Shown: one piece after another, positions 1 through 7,774 of the stretch
Layout of the letters: each line of letters begins with the position of its first letter
Numbering within the stretch: the first letter of the stretch is position 1
NCBI GenBank assembly: GCA_033283165.1
Contig: JAWMQL010000009.1
Span: forward strand, 62,001 to 126,000
Direction: 5' to 3'
From: JAWMQL01 sp033283165
GTDB lineage: Bacteria; Pseudomonadota; Gammaproteobacteria; Pseudomonadales; Halieaceae
DNA length: 64,000 bases
Made by a program: the position numbers and the translations under genes
The notes under the pieces: generated by a model
What the model saw: only the letters and a program-made list of their open reading frames with translations
The model's database searches: none
What the model was told of the DNA's origin: nothing

Positions 1-877
1 CGTATTCGCAGCCAACGATGTTGGAGACGATGTTGGTACCTTCGGCAAGCCGGATTACGGCACAGACCGGGTCCGCGGGGTAGCCCGGGATTTTCGGGTG
101 ACGCAGGGCGGTATAGGACAGCACTTCTCCGTCAAGCGTCGATTCGATGGAATCCCACTCCATGGACTGGCACTCGCCGCACATGGGGCGGGGCGGGTGG
201 CGCAGGGTCTGGCAGCTCTTGCAGCGCTGGATCAACACCTGGCCCCGGTCAACCGCATCCCACCACCAGCCATTGTCGTGGCCGCGGGGTGAGGCGATGC
301 GGGTGGGCACCTGCAGGGCGCTGTCCTGGCCGGTTGCCGCTGCGGGTTGCTCCTGGGGGATGAACTTCAGCACCCGGAACCGCTGGGTGCCGATCACTTC
401 CTCGTGCTGGTCGGTGAAGGTCGCCAGGGTCTCGAAGAAGTAACCGGTGCCGCGGCCGGTGGTCTTGCGCTCGGAAATGTTGTCAATCACCATTTCCACG
501 TAAACCGTATCGCCGGGACTCACTTCCTTCAGGTAGTCCTGTTTCACGTTGGTGCCCAGCACCCCGGTATAGCCGTGGGCGTTGAACAGCTCCACCATGT
601 CAGTCTGCGGGTCGGAGGGGCGCCCGGTACTGGCCACGGCGTAACCTTCCTGGTTCCACACGTACATCATGGCCGGCGGCGCGATGGTCCTTCCCCGGCA
701 GCTGCCGGCAGCCCACGCGGGGTCGGTATAGACGGGATTGGCATCGCCCATGACCTCGGCCCAGTGCCGGATCATGGTCTCGTTCACCGGATCCTTCGCC
801 GGCGTACGCGGGCAGACCTGCTGCCCGACATAGGCGTAGATTTTTTCCTCGAAGGCCTTGATGGCTGCATCTGACAT
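1..877 (-). CDS. MaoC-like hydratase fused to DUF35 (zinc ribbon/OB-fold), partial at window edge
   Basis: The gene reads leftwards from ATG at 877 and runs off the window, so about 292 codons are visible. Residues 1-170 look like a MaoC/hot-dog enoyl-CoA hydratase-type domain. After a short linker, a DUF35 domain begins with GHDNGWWWD and a zinc ribbon of form C-x2-C-x10-C-x2-C (CKSC...MCGEC), followed by an OB-fold. In the steroid side-chain pathway the ChsH2 subunit has this MaoC-DUF35 layout: it hydrates an enoyl-CoA, and its DUF35 part docks an Ltp2 aldolase. It lies 12 bases downstream of the acyl-CoA dehydrogenase gene on the same strand. Its DUF35 part closely matches the separate DUF35 protein at 4005-4415. 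The fold is clear; the substrate is inferred. Confidence 0.85.
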   Translation of the reverse strand, partial: MSDAAIKAFEEKIYAYVGQQVCPRTPAKDPVNETMIRHWAEVMGDANPVYTDPAWAAGSCRGRTIAPPAMMYVWNQEGYAVASTGRPSDPQTDMVELFNAHGYTGVLGTNVKQDYLKEVSPGDTVYVEMVIDNISERKTTGRGTGYFFETLATFTDQHEEVIGTQRFRVLKFIPQEQPAAATGQDSALQVPTRIASPRGHDNGWWWDAVDRGQVLIQRCKSCQTLRHPPRPMCGECQSMEWDSIESTLDGEVLSYTALRHPKIPGYPADPVCAVIRLAEGTNIVSNIVGCEY

Positions 878-889
878 GGCGTGTTCTCC

Positions 890-2062
890 CTAGCGGTGCT
901 GCGGCATGCCCAGGCCGTGAGTCGCCACCAGGCCCCGCAGCACTTCCACCACGCCGCCGCCAAAGGTATTGATCGTGGCCCGGCGGTACTCGTGCTCCAG
1001 GTTGCCCGCCAGCGCGGCGCCTTCGGAGTCGCCGGCGATCAGGGAGTGCGGGCCCACCACGTCCATCAGCAGACGGGCCAACTCCAGCATGATCTCTGTG
1101 GAGTAGACCTTGATGGCGGAGGGGAATACGGCGTCGATCGCCTGCGTGTCCAGTTGCCAGGACATGCGCGCGTTCATGACCCGCATGGCCTCCAGGTGCG
1201 AGTATACCTCGGCCAGGTTGCGCTGCGCCGTGGGATCGTCGATCACCCGCCTGCCGTCGGGTCCGGTGGTGCTGCGCGCCCATTGCAGGGCGTCGCGAAA
1301 CAGTTTCCAGCCGTGGATGCCGAACGCCGCCAGGCCCACCCGTTCGTGGTTCAGCTGTTCGGTAATCAAACGCCAGCCGCCGTTTTCCTCGCCGATGATC
1401 ATGTCGAGCGGCACCTTCACGTTGTCGTAATAGCTGACATTGGTGCGCACGCTGCCGACCGTGTGGATGGGACCGAACGAGAAGCCCGGGTCGCTGGTGT
1501 CGGCGACGAGGATGGAGATGCCCTTGTGCTTGGGTGCTTCCGGGTCGGTACGACAGGCCAGCCAGACGTAGTCGGCACCCTCGGCGCCGCTGGTGAACAC
1601 CTTGTTGCCGTTGACCACGTAATGGTCTCCCTGTTTGACTGCCGAAGTGGACAGGGCGGCCAGGTCGGTGCCGGCACCGGGTTCGGTATAGCCGATGCAG
1701 AAGTGGGTCTCGCCGGCAGCGATGCCGGGCAGGAAGCGCTTTTTCTGCTCCTCCGTGCCCCGACTCATGATCGCCGGACCGACGGTGTTGAGTGTGACAA
1801 ACGGGGTGGGGGCCCCGGCCAGCAGCGCCTCCTCGTAACGGATCAACTGCTCCGACTCGGACAGTCCACGACCGCCGTACTCCTCGGGCCAGCCGACGGC
1901 CAGCATGTTGTCCCTGCCCTGCTGACGGATGAGTTCCTTGTACAGGTCGCCGCTTTCGGCGTTGCGCAGCTCCTCCCGGTACTCGGGTTTGATCAGCTGG
2001 TTGAAGTAAGCGCGGAACTCGCGGCGCAGTTCTTTCTGGGTCTCGGTGTACTCGACGAACAT
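890..2062 (-). CDS. acyl-CoA dehydrogenase (390 aa)
   Basis: FAD-dependent acyl-CoA dehydrogenase that would introduce the alpha-beta double bond into an acyl-CoA. The sequence has the usual helical N domain, the beta-domain signature (GYTEPGAGTDLAAL) and a C-terminal helical domain. An LNHERVG segment near residue 240 places a glutamate where isovaleryl-CoA-type enzymes carry the catalytic base. An open frame extends further upstream to 2170, but the ATG at 2062 is preceded by a strong AGGAGG site, so I start there. It is divergent from the TetR gene and is followed by the MaoC-DUF35 gene. It may pair with the second dehydrogenase at 2850 as a heteromeric enzyme, as in ChsE1/ChsE2; that is inference. 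Confidence 0.92.
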   Translation of the reverse strand: MFVEYTETQKELRREFRAYFNQLIKPEYREELRNAESGDLYKELIRQQGRDNMLAVGWPEEYGGRGLSESEQLIRYEEALLAGAPTPFVTLNTVGPAIMSRGTEEQKKRFLPGIAAGETHFCIGYTEPGAGTDLAALSTSAVKQGDHYVVNGNKVFTSGAEGADYVWLACRTDPEAPKHKGISILVADTSDPGFSFGPIHTVGSVRTNVSYYDNVKVPLDMIIGEENGGWRLITEQLNHERVGLAAFGIHGWKLFRDALQWARSTTGPDGRRVIDDPTAQRNLAEVYSHLEAMRVMNARMSWQLDTQAIDAVFPSAIKVYSTEIMLELARLLMDVVGPHSLIAGDSEGAALAGNLEHEYRRATINTFGGGVVEVLRGLVATHGLGMPQHR

Positions 2063-2090
2063 GGTGACTGTCCTCCTGGCGAATGCACTC

Positions 2091-2118
2091 ATAATATTGA
2101 TTTTGAATTCAAATTCAA
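2091..2118 (-). promoter_or_regulatory. predicted promoter of the leftward acyl-CoA dehydrogenase gene
   Basis: On the minus strand TTGAAT (2113-2118) is followed after 16 bases by TATTAT (2091-2096), a good sigma-70 fit. It lies about 30 bases ahead of the ATG at 2062. The -35 box and spacer are covered by the palindrome at 2103-2118. Base composition here is AT-rich against a GC-rich background. Confidence 0.55.
2103..2118. promoter_or_regulatory. probable TetR-family operator, perfect 7-2-7 palindrome
   Basis: TTGAATT-CA-AATTCAA is a perfect inverted repeat in the gap between the two divergent genes. It overlaps the -35 region of the leftward promoter and ends 14 bases before the regulator's own ATG (2133). 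A dimeric TetR repressor bound here could shut off both directions. That the neighbouring regulator binds it is inference from position and symmetry. Confidence 0.6.
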
Positions 2119-2132
2119 CTATTTTGTCCTCC

Positions 2133-2837
2133 ATGGCCAAACCATCGACCCGCAGCACTCCCGTCGACAAGCCCCGTTCCGCCCGGGGCGAGCGCGCCCG
2201 CGCCCGCCTGAAGCAAGCCGCACTGGCGGTACTCGAGCGGGAGGGCTACCACAAAATGCGTATCGCCGACGTGACCCGTGAGGCCGGTGTCGCCCAGGGC
2301 CTGTTTTATCACTACTTCACCGACCTGAAATCCCTGACCCTCGAGGTGCTGACGGACTTCGCGCGGGCCGGCGAAGACCCGCTGGAGATCGAGAAGGACG
2401 TCGCCCGGGGAGACTGGTACGGTCGTATCTATGCCCACAACCTGGTCGTGGTGCGCAGCTATGCGAAGCGGCCGGGGGTGATGCGCTGCCTGCTGCAGAT
2501 GGCGGACGAGGACCCGGCGTTTTCCGCCATGTTGCGGGACAGTTACCGCAGCCAGTTGATGTGGCTGGTTGACCTGATGCCGAAGCTGTTCCCCGAGACC
2601 CGTTTCCGCCCGCACCAGGCCCTGGTGCTGGTCTACGCCCTGGCCGGCATCGGCGAGGGTCTGCTGCGGGAATACTTTGTCAATGAGAGCAGGACCCTGC
2701 GCGCCGCCGAGCTGTCGGTAGAGCAGCTGGCGGAACTGCTGACCACCATGTTCTATCGCGCGCTGTTTCTCGAGCATCCCGACGGGAAACAGCTGAAATA
2801 CACCCGCAACCTGGCCACGATGGCCAGAAGCCACTGA
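2133..2837 (+). CDS. TetR/AcrR-family transcriptional regulator (234 aa)
   Basis: One-component repressor type. The N-terminal helix-turn-helix spans roughly residues 20-65 (RIADVTREAGVAQGLFYHYF is the typical recognition-helix region), and the rest is an alpha-helical ligand-binding and dimerisation domain. The frame stays open upstream to 2046, but that part crosses the promoter and operator, so I start at ATG 2133 (AKPSTRS). It lies between the leftward dehydrogenase/hydratase pair and the rightward dehydrogenase-DUF35-thiolase-ligase run. The ligand is probably an acyl-CoA or free acid of the pathway, by analogy with other catabolic TetR regulators; nothing in the sequence identifies it. 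Confidence 0.9.
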   Translation: MAKPSTRSTPVDKPRSARGERARARLKQAALAVLEREGYHKMRIADVTREAGVAQGLFYHYFTDLKSLTLEVLTDFARAGEDPLEIEKDVARGDWYGRIYAHNLVVVRSYAKRPGVMRCLLQMADEDPAFSAMLRDSYRSQLMWLVDLMPKLFPETRFRPHQALVLVYALAGIGEGLLREYFVNESRTLRAAELSVEQLAELLTTMFYRALFLEHPDGKQLKYTRNLATMARSH

Positions 2838-2849
2838 GGTAATCGAGTT

Positions 2850-4001
2850 ATGAATTTCAGTTTCAGCGAAGACCAGAACGCCATTCGCGACCTGGCGCAG
2901 CAAATATTTTCCGACCGGGCCACTGACGATTTCCTGCTGCAATTTTCCCGCGGCACGGAAACCTACGATGAGCCACTGTGGACCACCCTGGCGGAGCAGG
3001 GCCTGCTGGGGATCGCGGTGCCGGAATCAGCGGGCGGCAGCGGCCTGGGCCTGATCGAGCTGTGCCTGGTACTGGAGGAGCAGGGCCGCCGGGTCGCCCC
3101 GGTGCCACTGTTCGCCTCGCTGGTGCTGGGTGGTCTTCCCATCGCGCAGTTCGGCAGCGAAGAGCAACAGCAGCGCTGGCTGGCGCCGCTGGCCAGTGGT
3201 GCGGCAAAGTTCAGCGCGGCGATAGCCGAACTGGGAATGAACGCCGCAATGGTGACCGAGGTGCGGGCTGAGCGCAGTGCCCAGGGCTGGCGGTTGAACG
3301 GCAGCCGGGCCGTGGTGCCGGACGGCGCGGTGGCGGATTTCATCCTGGTGCCGGCGGTCGATGAGGATGGCGCGGTGCAGGTGTTCGTGGTGGCAACCAC
3401 CGCCGGGGGCGTGTCGGTACGGGCAGTGGACATCGGCATTTCCGGTCAGCGGGCCGCGCACCTGGAGCTGCAGGACGTGGCGGTCGAGTCCGCGGATCTG
3501 CTCGGCGCCCAGGGCCAGGGAGAAGAGATTATCGAGTGGCTGGAGCAGCGCGCCAACATCGGCCACTGCGCCCTGCAGGTGGGGGTGACCGAGGCGGCGA
3601 TGAAGCGCACCGCGGAATACGTGTCCGAGCGCAAACAGTTCGGGGTGCCGCTGGGCAGTTTCCAGGCCCTGGCCATGCGCATGGCGGACAGCTATATCGA
3701 CGTGGAAGCAATCCGCTCCACCTACTGGCTGGCCCTGTGGCGACTGAGCGAAAACCTGGACTCGCGGGCGGAAGTCCGCGCGGCCAAGTGGTGGGCCTGT
3801 GACGCGGCGCACCGGGTGGTCTGCACCGCCCAGCACCTGCACGGCGGCATGGGCGCCGACATTGAATATCCGATCCACCGGTTCTACCTGATGGCCAAGC
3901 AGATTGCCTATTCCCTCGGCAATGCCAGCATGCAGCTGGAAAAGCTGGGGCAACTGCTGGCCGCCGACGACAGCCTGGGTTACCGGGCACTGGAGGTCTA
4001 G
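2850..4001 (+). CDS. acyl-CoA dehydrogenase, second subunit type (383 aa)
   Basis: Second acyl-CoA dehydrogenase homologue of the locus, beginning 12 bases after the TetR stop. It has the N-terminal helical domain, a divergent beta-domain and a C-terminal domain with SERKQFGVPLGSFQA and HLHGGMGADIEYPIHR. At the position where the partner at 890-2062 shows LNHERVG, this protein reads LEQRANIGH and lacks the glutamate. That is the kind of asymmetry known from heterotetrameric steroid-type dehydrogenases in which only one subunit is catalytic. The pairing is inferred. It is followed 3 bases later by the DUF35 gene and is surely in the same transcript. Confidence 0.9.
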   Translation: MNFSFSEDQNAIRDLAQQIFSDRATDDFLLQFSRGTETYDEPLWTTLAEQGLLGIAVPESAGGSGLGLIELCLVLEEQGRRVAPVPLFASLVLGGLPIAQFGSEEQQQRWLAPLASGAAKFSAAIAELGMNAAMVTEVRAERSAQGWRLNGSRAVVPDGAVADFILVPAVDEDGAVQVFVVATTAGGVSVRAVDIGISGQRAAHLELQDVAVESADLLGAQGQGEEIIEWLEQRANIGHCALQVGVTEAAMKRTAEYVSERKQFGVPLGSFQALAMRMADSYIDVEAIRSTYWLALWRLSENLDSRAEVRAAKWWACDAAHRVVCTAQHLHGGMGADIEYPIHRFYLMAKQIAYSLGNASMQLEKLGQLLAADDSLGYRALEV

Positions 4002-4004
4002 GCC

Positions 4005-4415
4005 ATGGCGCAAGGACACCGGATCAAGCCCCCCCTGGGGCATGACAACGCCTGGTGGTGGGATCTGGCCGCGGAGGGCAAGCTCGGCATCCAGCGCTGT
4101 CGGGGCTGCAACACCCTGCGCCACCCGCCGCGCCCCATGTGCGGTGAATGCCACTCCCTGGCCTGGGACGCGGTGACGGCCAGCGGCAGGGGGACGATCT
4201 GCAGCTACACGGTGCTGACCCACCCGCAGTTTCCCGGCTACGACTATCCCCTGGTGATCATCCTGGTGGATCTGGAAGAGGGAACCCGTTTCACCTCGCA
4301 GCTGGTGGATTGTGAGCCGGAGGCGGTGGATTTCGGGCTGCCGGTGGAAATGGTGATCCAGGAGGATCCCGACGGATTCAAGTTGCCGGTGTTCCGACTG
4401 GCGGAGGGCGCCTGA
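4005..4415 (+). CDS. DUF35 zinc-ribbon/OB-fold acyl-CoA-binding protein (136 aa)
   Basis: Small stand-alone DUF35 protein. It starts with a WWWD motif and a four-cysteine rubredoxin-like zinc ribbon (CRGC, ten residues, CGEC), then an OB-fold (SYTVLTHPQFPGYDYPLVI). DUF35 proteins bind acyl-CoAs and act as partners of thiolase-fold enzymes. Its stop codon overlaps the start of the thiolase-like gene (TGATG at 4413-4417), so the two are translationally coupled, as expected for a complex. Its zinc-ribbon segment nearly duplicates the DUF35 half of the MaoC fusion at 1-877 (both contain TLRHPPRPMCGEC). Confidence 0.9.
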   Translation: MAQGHRIKPPLGHDNAWWWDLAAEGKLGIQRCRGCNTLRHPPRPMCGECHSLAWDAVTASGRGTICSYTVLTHPQFPGYDYPLVIILVDLEEGTRFTSQLVDCEPEAVDFGLPVEMVIQEDPDGFKLPVFRLAEGA

Positions 4416-5587
4416 TGCCGATTTCCCTGAAAAATGAAGCCGCCATCGCCGGCATCGGCCTGACCGATTTCAGCAAGGACTCCGGTGTGTCGGAGCTGTC
4501 CCTCGCGGCGCAGTGCGTCAAGGCCGCCTGCGACGACGCCGGCATTGCGCCCGGTGAAATCGACGGGCTGGTGAGCTACACCCTGGATTCCAACGACGAG
4601 GTCGAGGTGGCCCGGGCGGTCGGGGCCAACGACCTGACCTTCTTTTCCAGGATCAACTACGGCGGCGGCGCCGCGGTGGGGACCATCGCCCAGGCCGCCA
4701 TGGCGGTGGCCACCGGCCAGGCCAGCACGGTAGTCTGCTACCGCGCCATGAACGGCCGCTCCGGCAAGCGCATGGGGCAGGGCGTCTCGGGCGAGATCAT
4801 CAGCTCGGACCTGATCCACTGGTCCTGGTACATGACCTACGGCATGCTGATTCCCGGTTCCTGGATCGCCATGATCGCCAACAAGTACATGCACCACTAC
4901 GGGGTGACGCGGGAGGACCTGGGACGGGTGGCGATTTCACAGCGCACCCACGCCCTGCGCAACCCCCGGGCCTACGGCTACGGCAAGCCGCTGACCATGG
5001 AGGAATATCTCGACAAGCCCCCCATCGCCTACCCACTGTGCCTGTACGACTTCTGCCAGGAGACCGACGGCGGCTGCGCTATCCTGGTGACCAGCGCCGA
5101 GCGCGCCCGCGACCTGCAGCGCAAACCGGCCATCATTCGCGGGGTGACCCAGGCCTCCACCCGCGGCCAGGAGCAGATGACGAGTTACTACCGGGAGGAA
5201 CTGGAATCCCTGCCGGAAATGGAACTGGCGGCGCAGCGGGTGTACGCCATGGCCGGCCTGGGTCCGGAGGATATCGACGCGGCCTGCCTGTACGATGCGT
5301 TCACCTCCGAGATCATCATGCAGCTGGAGAGTTTCGGCTTCTGTGGCCGCGGGGAGGGCAAGGACCTGGTGCGGGACGGCGCCCTGGATATCGACGGCCG
5401 GCTGCCCAACAATACCCACGGCGGCCTGATATCGGAGGCGTATATTCACGGGATGAACAATATTGCCGAGGGGGTGCGCCTGGTTCGCGGCGAGTCCACC
5501 GGCCAGCCGGCCAAGCGGGTGGAGCACGTACTGGTCAGCAGCGGTGTCGGGGTTCCCACCGGGGCCCTGATACTGGGGGCGGAGTGA
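4415..5587 (+). CDS. thiolase-fold lipid-transfer-type protein, probable retro-aldolase (390 aa)
   Basis: Thiolase-superfamily protein of the SCP-x/Ltp branch. The fold is supported by the N-terminal AIAGIGLTDFSKDSG, the central QETDGGCAILVTSAERA and the C-terminal NTHGGLISEAYIHGMN and SSGVGVPTGALIL segments. Where true thiolases have their nucleophilic cysteine, this protein reads INYGGGAAVG, so ordinary thiolysis is unlikely. Ltp2-type enzymes also lack that cysteine and split a beta-hydroxyacyl-CoA by a retro-aldol reaction, using tyrosines and a DUF35 partner. A conserved YDAFTSEI segment here could supply such a tyrosine. Coupled to the upstream DUF35 gene by a TGATG overlap. The aldolase role is inference. 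Confidence 0.82.
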   Translation: MPISLKNEAAIAGIGLTDFSKDSGVSELSLAAQCVKAACDDAGIAPGEIDGLVSYTLDSNDEVEVARAVGANDLTFFSRINYGGGAAVGTIAQAAMAVATGQASTVVCYRAMNGRSGKRMGQGVSGEIISSDLIHWSWYMTYGMLIPGSWIAMIANKYMHHYGVTREDLGRVAISQRTHALRNPRAYGYGKPLTMEEYLDKPPIAYPLCLYDFCQETDGGCAILVTSAERARDLQRKPAIIRGVTQASTRGQEQMTSYYREELESLPEMELAAQRVYAMAGLGPEDIDAACLYDAFTSEIIMQLESFGFCGRGEGKDLVRDGALDIDGRLPNNTHGGLISEAYIHGMNNIAEGVRLVRGESTGQPAKRVEHVLVSSGVGVPTGALILGAE

Positions 5588-5590
5588 GCC

Positions 5591-7201
5591 ATGAATATCC
5601 TGGAGTTCGAGGACATCAGCCAGCGCCACATCGGCCGCGCCATAGCGCTGCAGGCGGCGCAGATTCCCGACAAGACCTGCCTGCTGTTCGACGACCAGCG
5701 ACTCACTTTCGCCGAGGTCAACCAGCGGGTCAACGAGCTGGCCGCGGGCCTGGCCGCCCGCGGGTTGCGGCCCGGCGAACGACTGGCCTTTTACATGGAG
5801 AGCGGGCCGGAGGTAATCCTGCTGGCGCTGGCGGTGAACAAGCTGGGCGCGGTCTGGGTGCCGGTCAATACGGACTACAAGGGCGCCTGGCTGGAGGACA
5901 CCCTGGTCCGCAGCCGGCCCCATATCCTGGTGACGGATACCGGACACCTGGCCCGGGTGGCGGACGTGCGAGCGGCACTGCTGGATGTGGAGCACATCCT
6001 GGTGCACGGTGGCGCCGGCGACCTGGCCGGTGCCGAGGACCTGGCGGCGGCCCGGGTGCCACACAGCGGCGAGCCGGACATGAGCGGCTTCGACTACGGT
6101 GATACCTGTGCGGTACTGTGGACCTCCGGGACGACCGGCAAGTCCAAGGGCGTGATGCAGAGCCACAATGTGTTCTACCTGGCGGTGATGTCGGGAACCG
6201 AGCCCTTTGGCGTCAGCGAGGACGACGTGATTTTCAATGTGCTGCCCCTGTACAACACGGCGGCCTGGGTCACCTGCGTGTTGCGGGCGCTGTTCTGCGG
6301 CCTGCCGCTGGCGATAGACCCGCGCTTTTCCGTGAGCACATTCTGGCAGCGTGTGGATCACTATCGCGCCACCCAGACGTTCACCCTGGGGGCCATGCAC
6401 ATGTTCCTGTGGAATGCGCCGGAACGGCCGGACGACGCCTCGCACAGCCTGCGCAAACTGATGGCGGTACCCATGCCGCCGCAGGTGGTCGGTCCGTTCA
6501 GCGAGCGTTTCGGGGTGGAGCTGATGCCCCAGGGGCTCGGGCAGAGCGAGGCCCAGTTGTTGTGTAACCTCAATAACGCCCCGGACGAGGAGCCGCCCCC
6601 GGGTACCTGCGGTATGCCGAGCCCATTGCTGGAGGCGAAGCTGGCGGACGAGGACGGTAACGAGGTGCCGGTGGGTGAGCCCGGTGAACTGTGGGTCAAG
6701 CCGCGGCAGCCCTACGTCATTTTCAACGGCTATTTCGACGACCCCGAGGCGACAGCCAACGCGTTCTGCGGCGACTGGTACAAGACCGGCGACATGTTGC
6801 GCCGGGACGAGCGCGGCTACTATTTTTTCTGTGATCGCAAGAAAGACGCGGTGCGCTACAAGGGGCGGAACGTTTCCACCTTCGAAGTGGAGTTGGTGGC
6901 GCGCCAGCACCCCGCAATCCAGGACTGTGCCGCCTACGGCGTACCGTGTGCGGAGCTGGAATCAGAGAGTGAGTTGAAGCTGGATGTGGTGTTGAAAGAG
7001 GGGCAGATCGTGTCAGAGCTGGAACTAGCGCGGTTTATCAACGCCAACGCCCCGTACTTCTTTGTGCCCCGTTTCATCGAGTTGGTCGAGACGCTGCCTT
7101 ACACACCCACCAACAAGGTGCAGAAGTTCAAGCTGCGCGAGCGTGGTGTGACGCCATCGACCTGGGACGGGCAAGTGGCGGGGTTCAAAGCCGAGCGCTG
7201 A
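5591..7201 (+). CDS. acyl-CoA synthetase, AMP-forming (536 aa)
   Basis: Member of the ANL adenylating family, which activates a carboxylic acid with ATP and joins it to CoA. The P-loop-like TSGTTGKSKGVMQSH motif lies at about residue 177, the YKTGDMLRRDERGYYFFCDR region near 395, and the C-terminal catalytic lysine in NKVQKFKLRE. Full length for the CaiC/FadD-like group. The gene starts 3 bases after the thiolase-like gene and ends the rightward run, so it probably performs the entry step of the pathway. A small hairpin (7213-7225) follows the stop. Confidence 0.92.
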   Translation: MNILEFEDISQRHIGRAIALQAAQIPDKTCLLFDDQRLTFAEVNQRVNELAAGLAARGLRPGERLAFYMESGPEVILLALAVNKLGAVWVPVNTDYKGAWLEDTLVRSRPHILVTDTGHLARVADVRAALLDVEHILVHGGAGDLAGAEDLAAARVPHSGEPDMSGFDYGDTCAVLWTSGTTGKSKGVMQSHNVFYLAVMSGTEPFGVSEDDVIFNVLPLYNTAAWVTCVLRALFCGLPLAIDPRFSVSTFWQRVDHYRATQTFTLGAMHMFLWNAPERPDDASHSLRKLMAVPMPPQVVGPFSERFGVELMPQGLGQSEAQLLCNLNNAPDEEPPPGTCGMPSPLLEAKLADEDGNEVPVGEPGELWVKPRQPYVIFNGYFDDPEATANAFCGDWYKTGDMLRRDERGYYFFCDRKKDAVRYKGRNVSTFEVELVARQHPAIQDCAAYGVPCAELESESELKLDVVLKEGQIVSELELARFINANAPYFFVPRFIELVETLPYTPTNKVQKFKLRERGVTPSTWDGQVAGFKAER

Positions 7202-7212
7202 ACCCCGTACGC

Positions 7213-7225
7213 CTGCCGCCGGCAG
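7213..7225. terminator. short hairpin between convergent genes, possible weak terminator
   Basis: CTGCC-GCC-GGCAG fills half of the 24-base gap between the acyl-CoA synthetase stop (7201) and the convergent DUF2846 stop (7226). There is no T-tract on either strand, so if it terminates at all it is not a standard intrinsic terminator. Confidence 0.25.
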
Positions 7226-7639
7226 TCAGATAGCGGCGCCCTTGAGTGACTCGGCACTGAGCGCTACCTGCTCTTCCACCAGCTGCAACTTTGAGATGAC
7301 CTTGTTGCCGAGCTTCTCGACCACGGTGCGCACGTAGTAGGTCTGGCCGGGTTGCAGCGTAATATCCAGGCGCTCGCTGTCGGGAATACTGGTCCGCAGG
7401 GTGGCCTCACCGGCTTCCACCTGGGCCGCTACCGGCGAATTGGCCTTGAGGCGGCCCAGTTGTTCACCATCGGCAAAGGTGTGGAAGTTGAGCTGCCGGG
7501 TGCGCGACGTGTCTCCCTCGCGGTAGAACACCACGGTGGCAGTGTCGCTGGCCTGTGCCTCATCACTTGCCAGGCTGTGTCCCGATACCAGGCCCAGGGT
7601 CAGTGCCAGGGCTGCAGAAGTTACGACTGTACGAATCAT
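7226..7639 (-). CDS. DUF2846-like exported protein (137 aa)
   Basis: Small exported protein. The first 24 residues are a clear signal peptide (MIRTVVTSAALALTLGLVSG, then HSLA), and the mature part is beta-rich with ATVVFYREGDTSR, KANSPVAAQVEAGE and LQPGQTYYVRTVV. This pattern fits the DUF2846 family of periplasmic or lipid-anchored proteins of unknown function. ATG at 7639 has a good GGAGGAA site ahead of it; the frame is open further upstream without a better start. It is divergent from the AraC-type gene at 7775, and co-regulation is possible but not shown. Confidence 0.75.
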   Translation of the reverse strand: MIRTVVTSAALALTLGLVSGHSLASDEAQASDTATVVFYREGDTSRTRQLNFHTFADGEQLGRLKANSPVAAQVEAGEATLRTSIPDSERLDITLQPGQTYYVRTVVEKLGNKVISKLQLVEEQVALSAESLKGAAI

Positions 7640-7774
7640 GACAGATTCCTCCATAGGTTGTCGCAGTGATATACGGGGGGCTTGTGCGGCTGGATCACTG
7701 CGCCTTGGCCGTAGTTGGGAATCTGGGGCATACTGCCGCGCATTCATCGGGGCAAGTGGGGGCGTGAAGGGCAG

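Noticed and set aside
4937..6910. 657-codon minus-strand open frame across the thiolase-like and ligase genes
   Set aside because: The plus-strand genes there have clear family motifs; the reverse frame is compositional.
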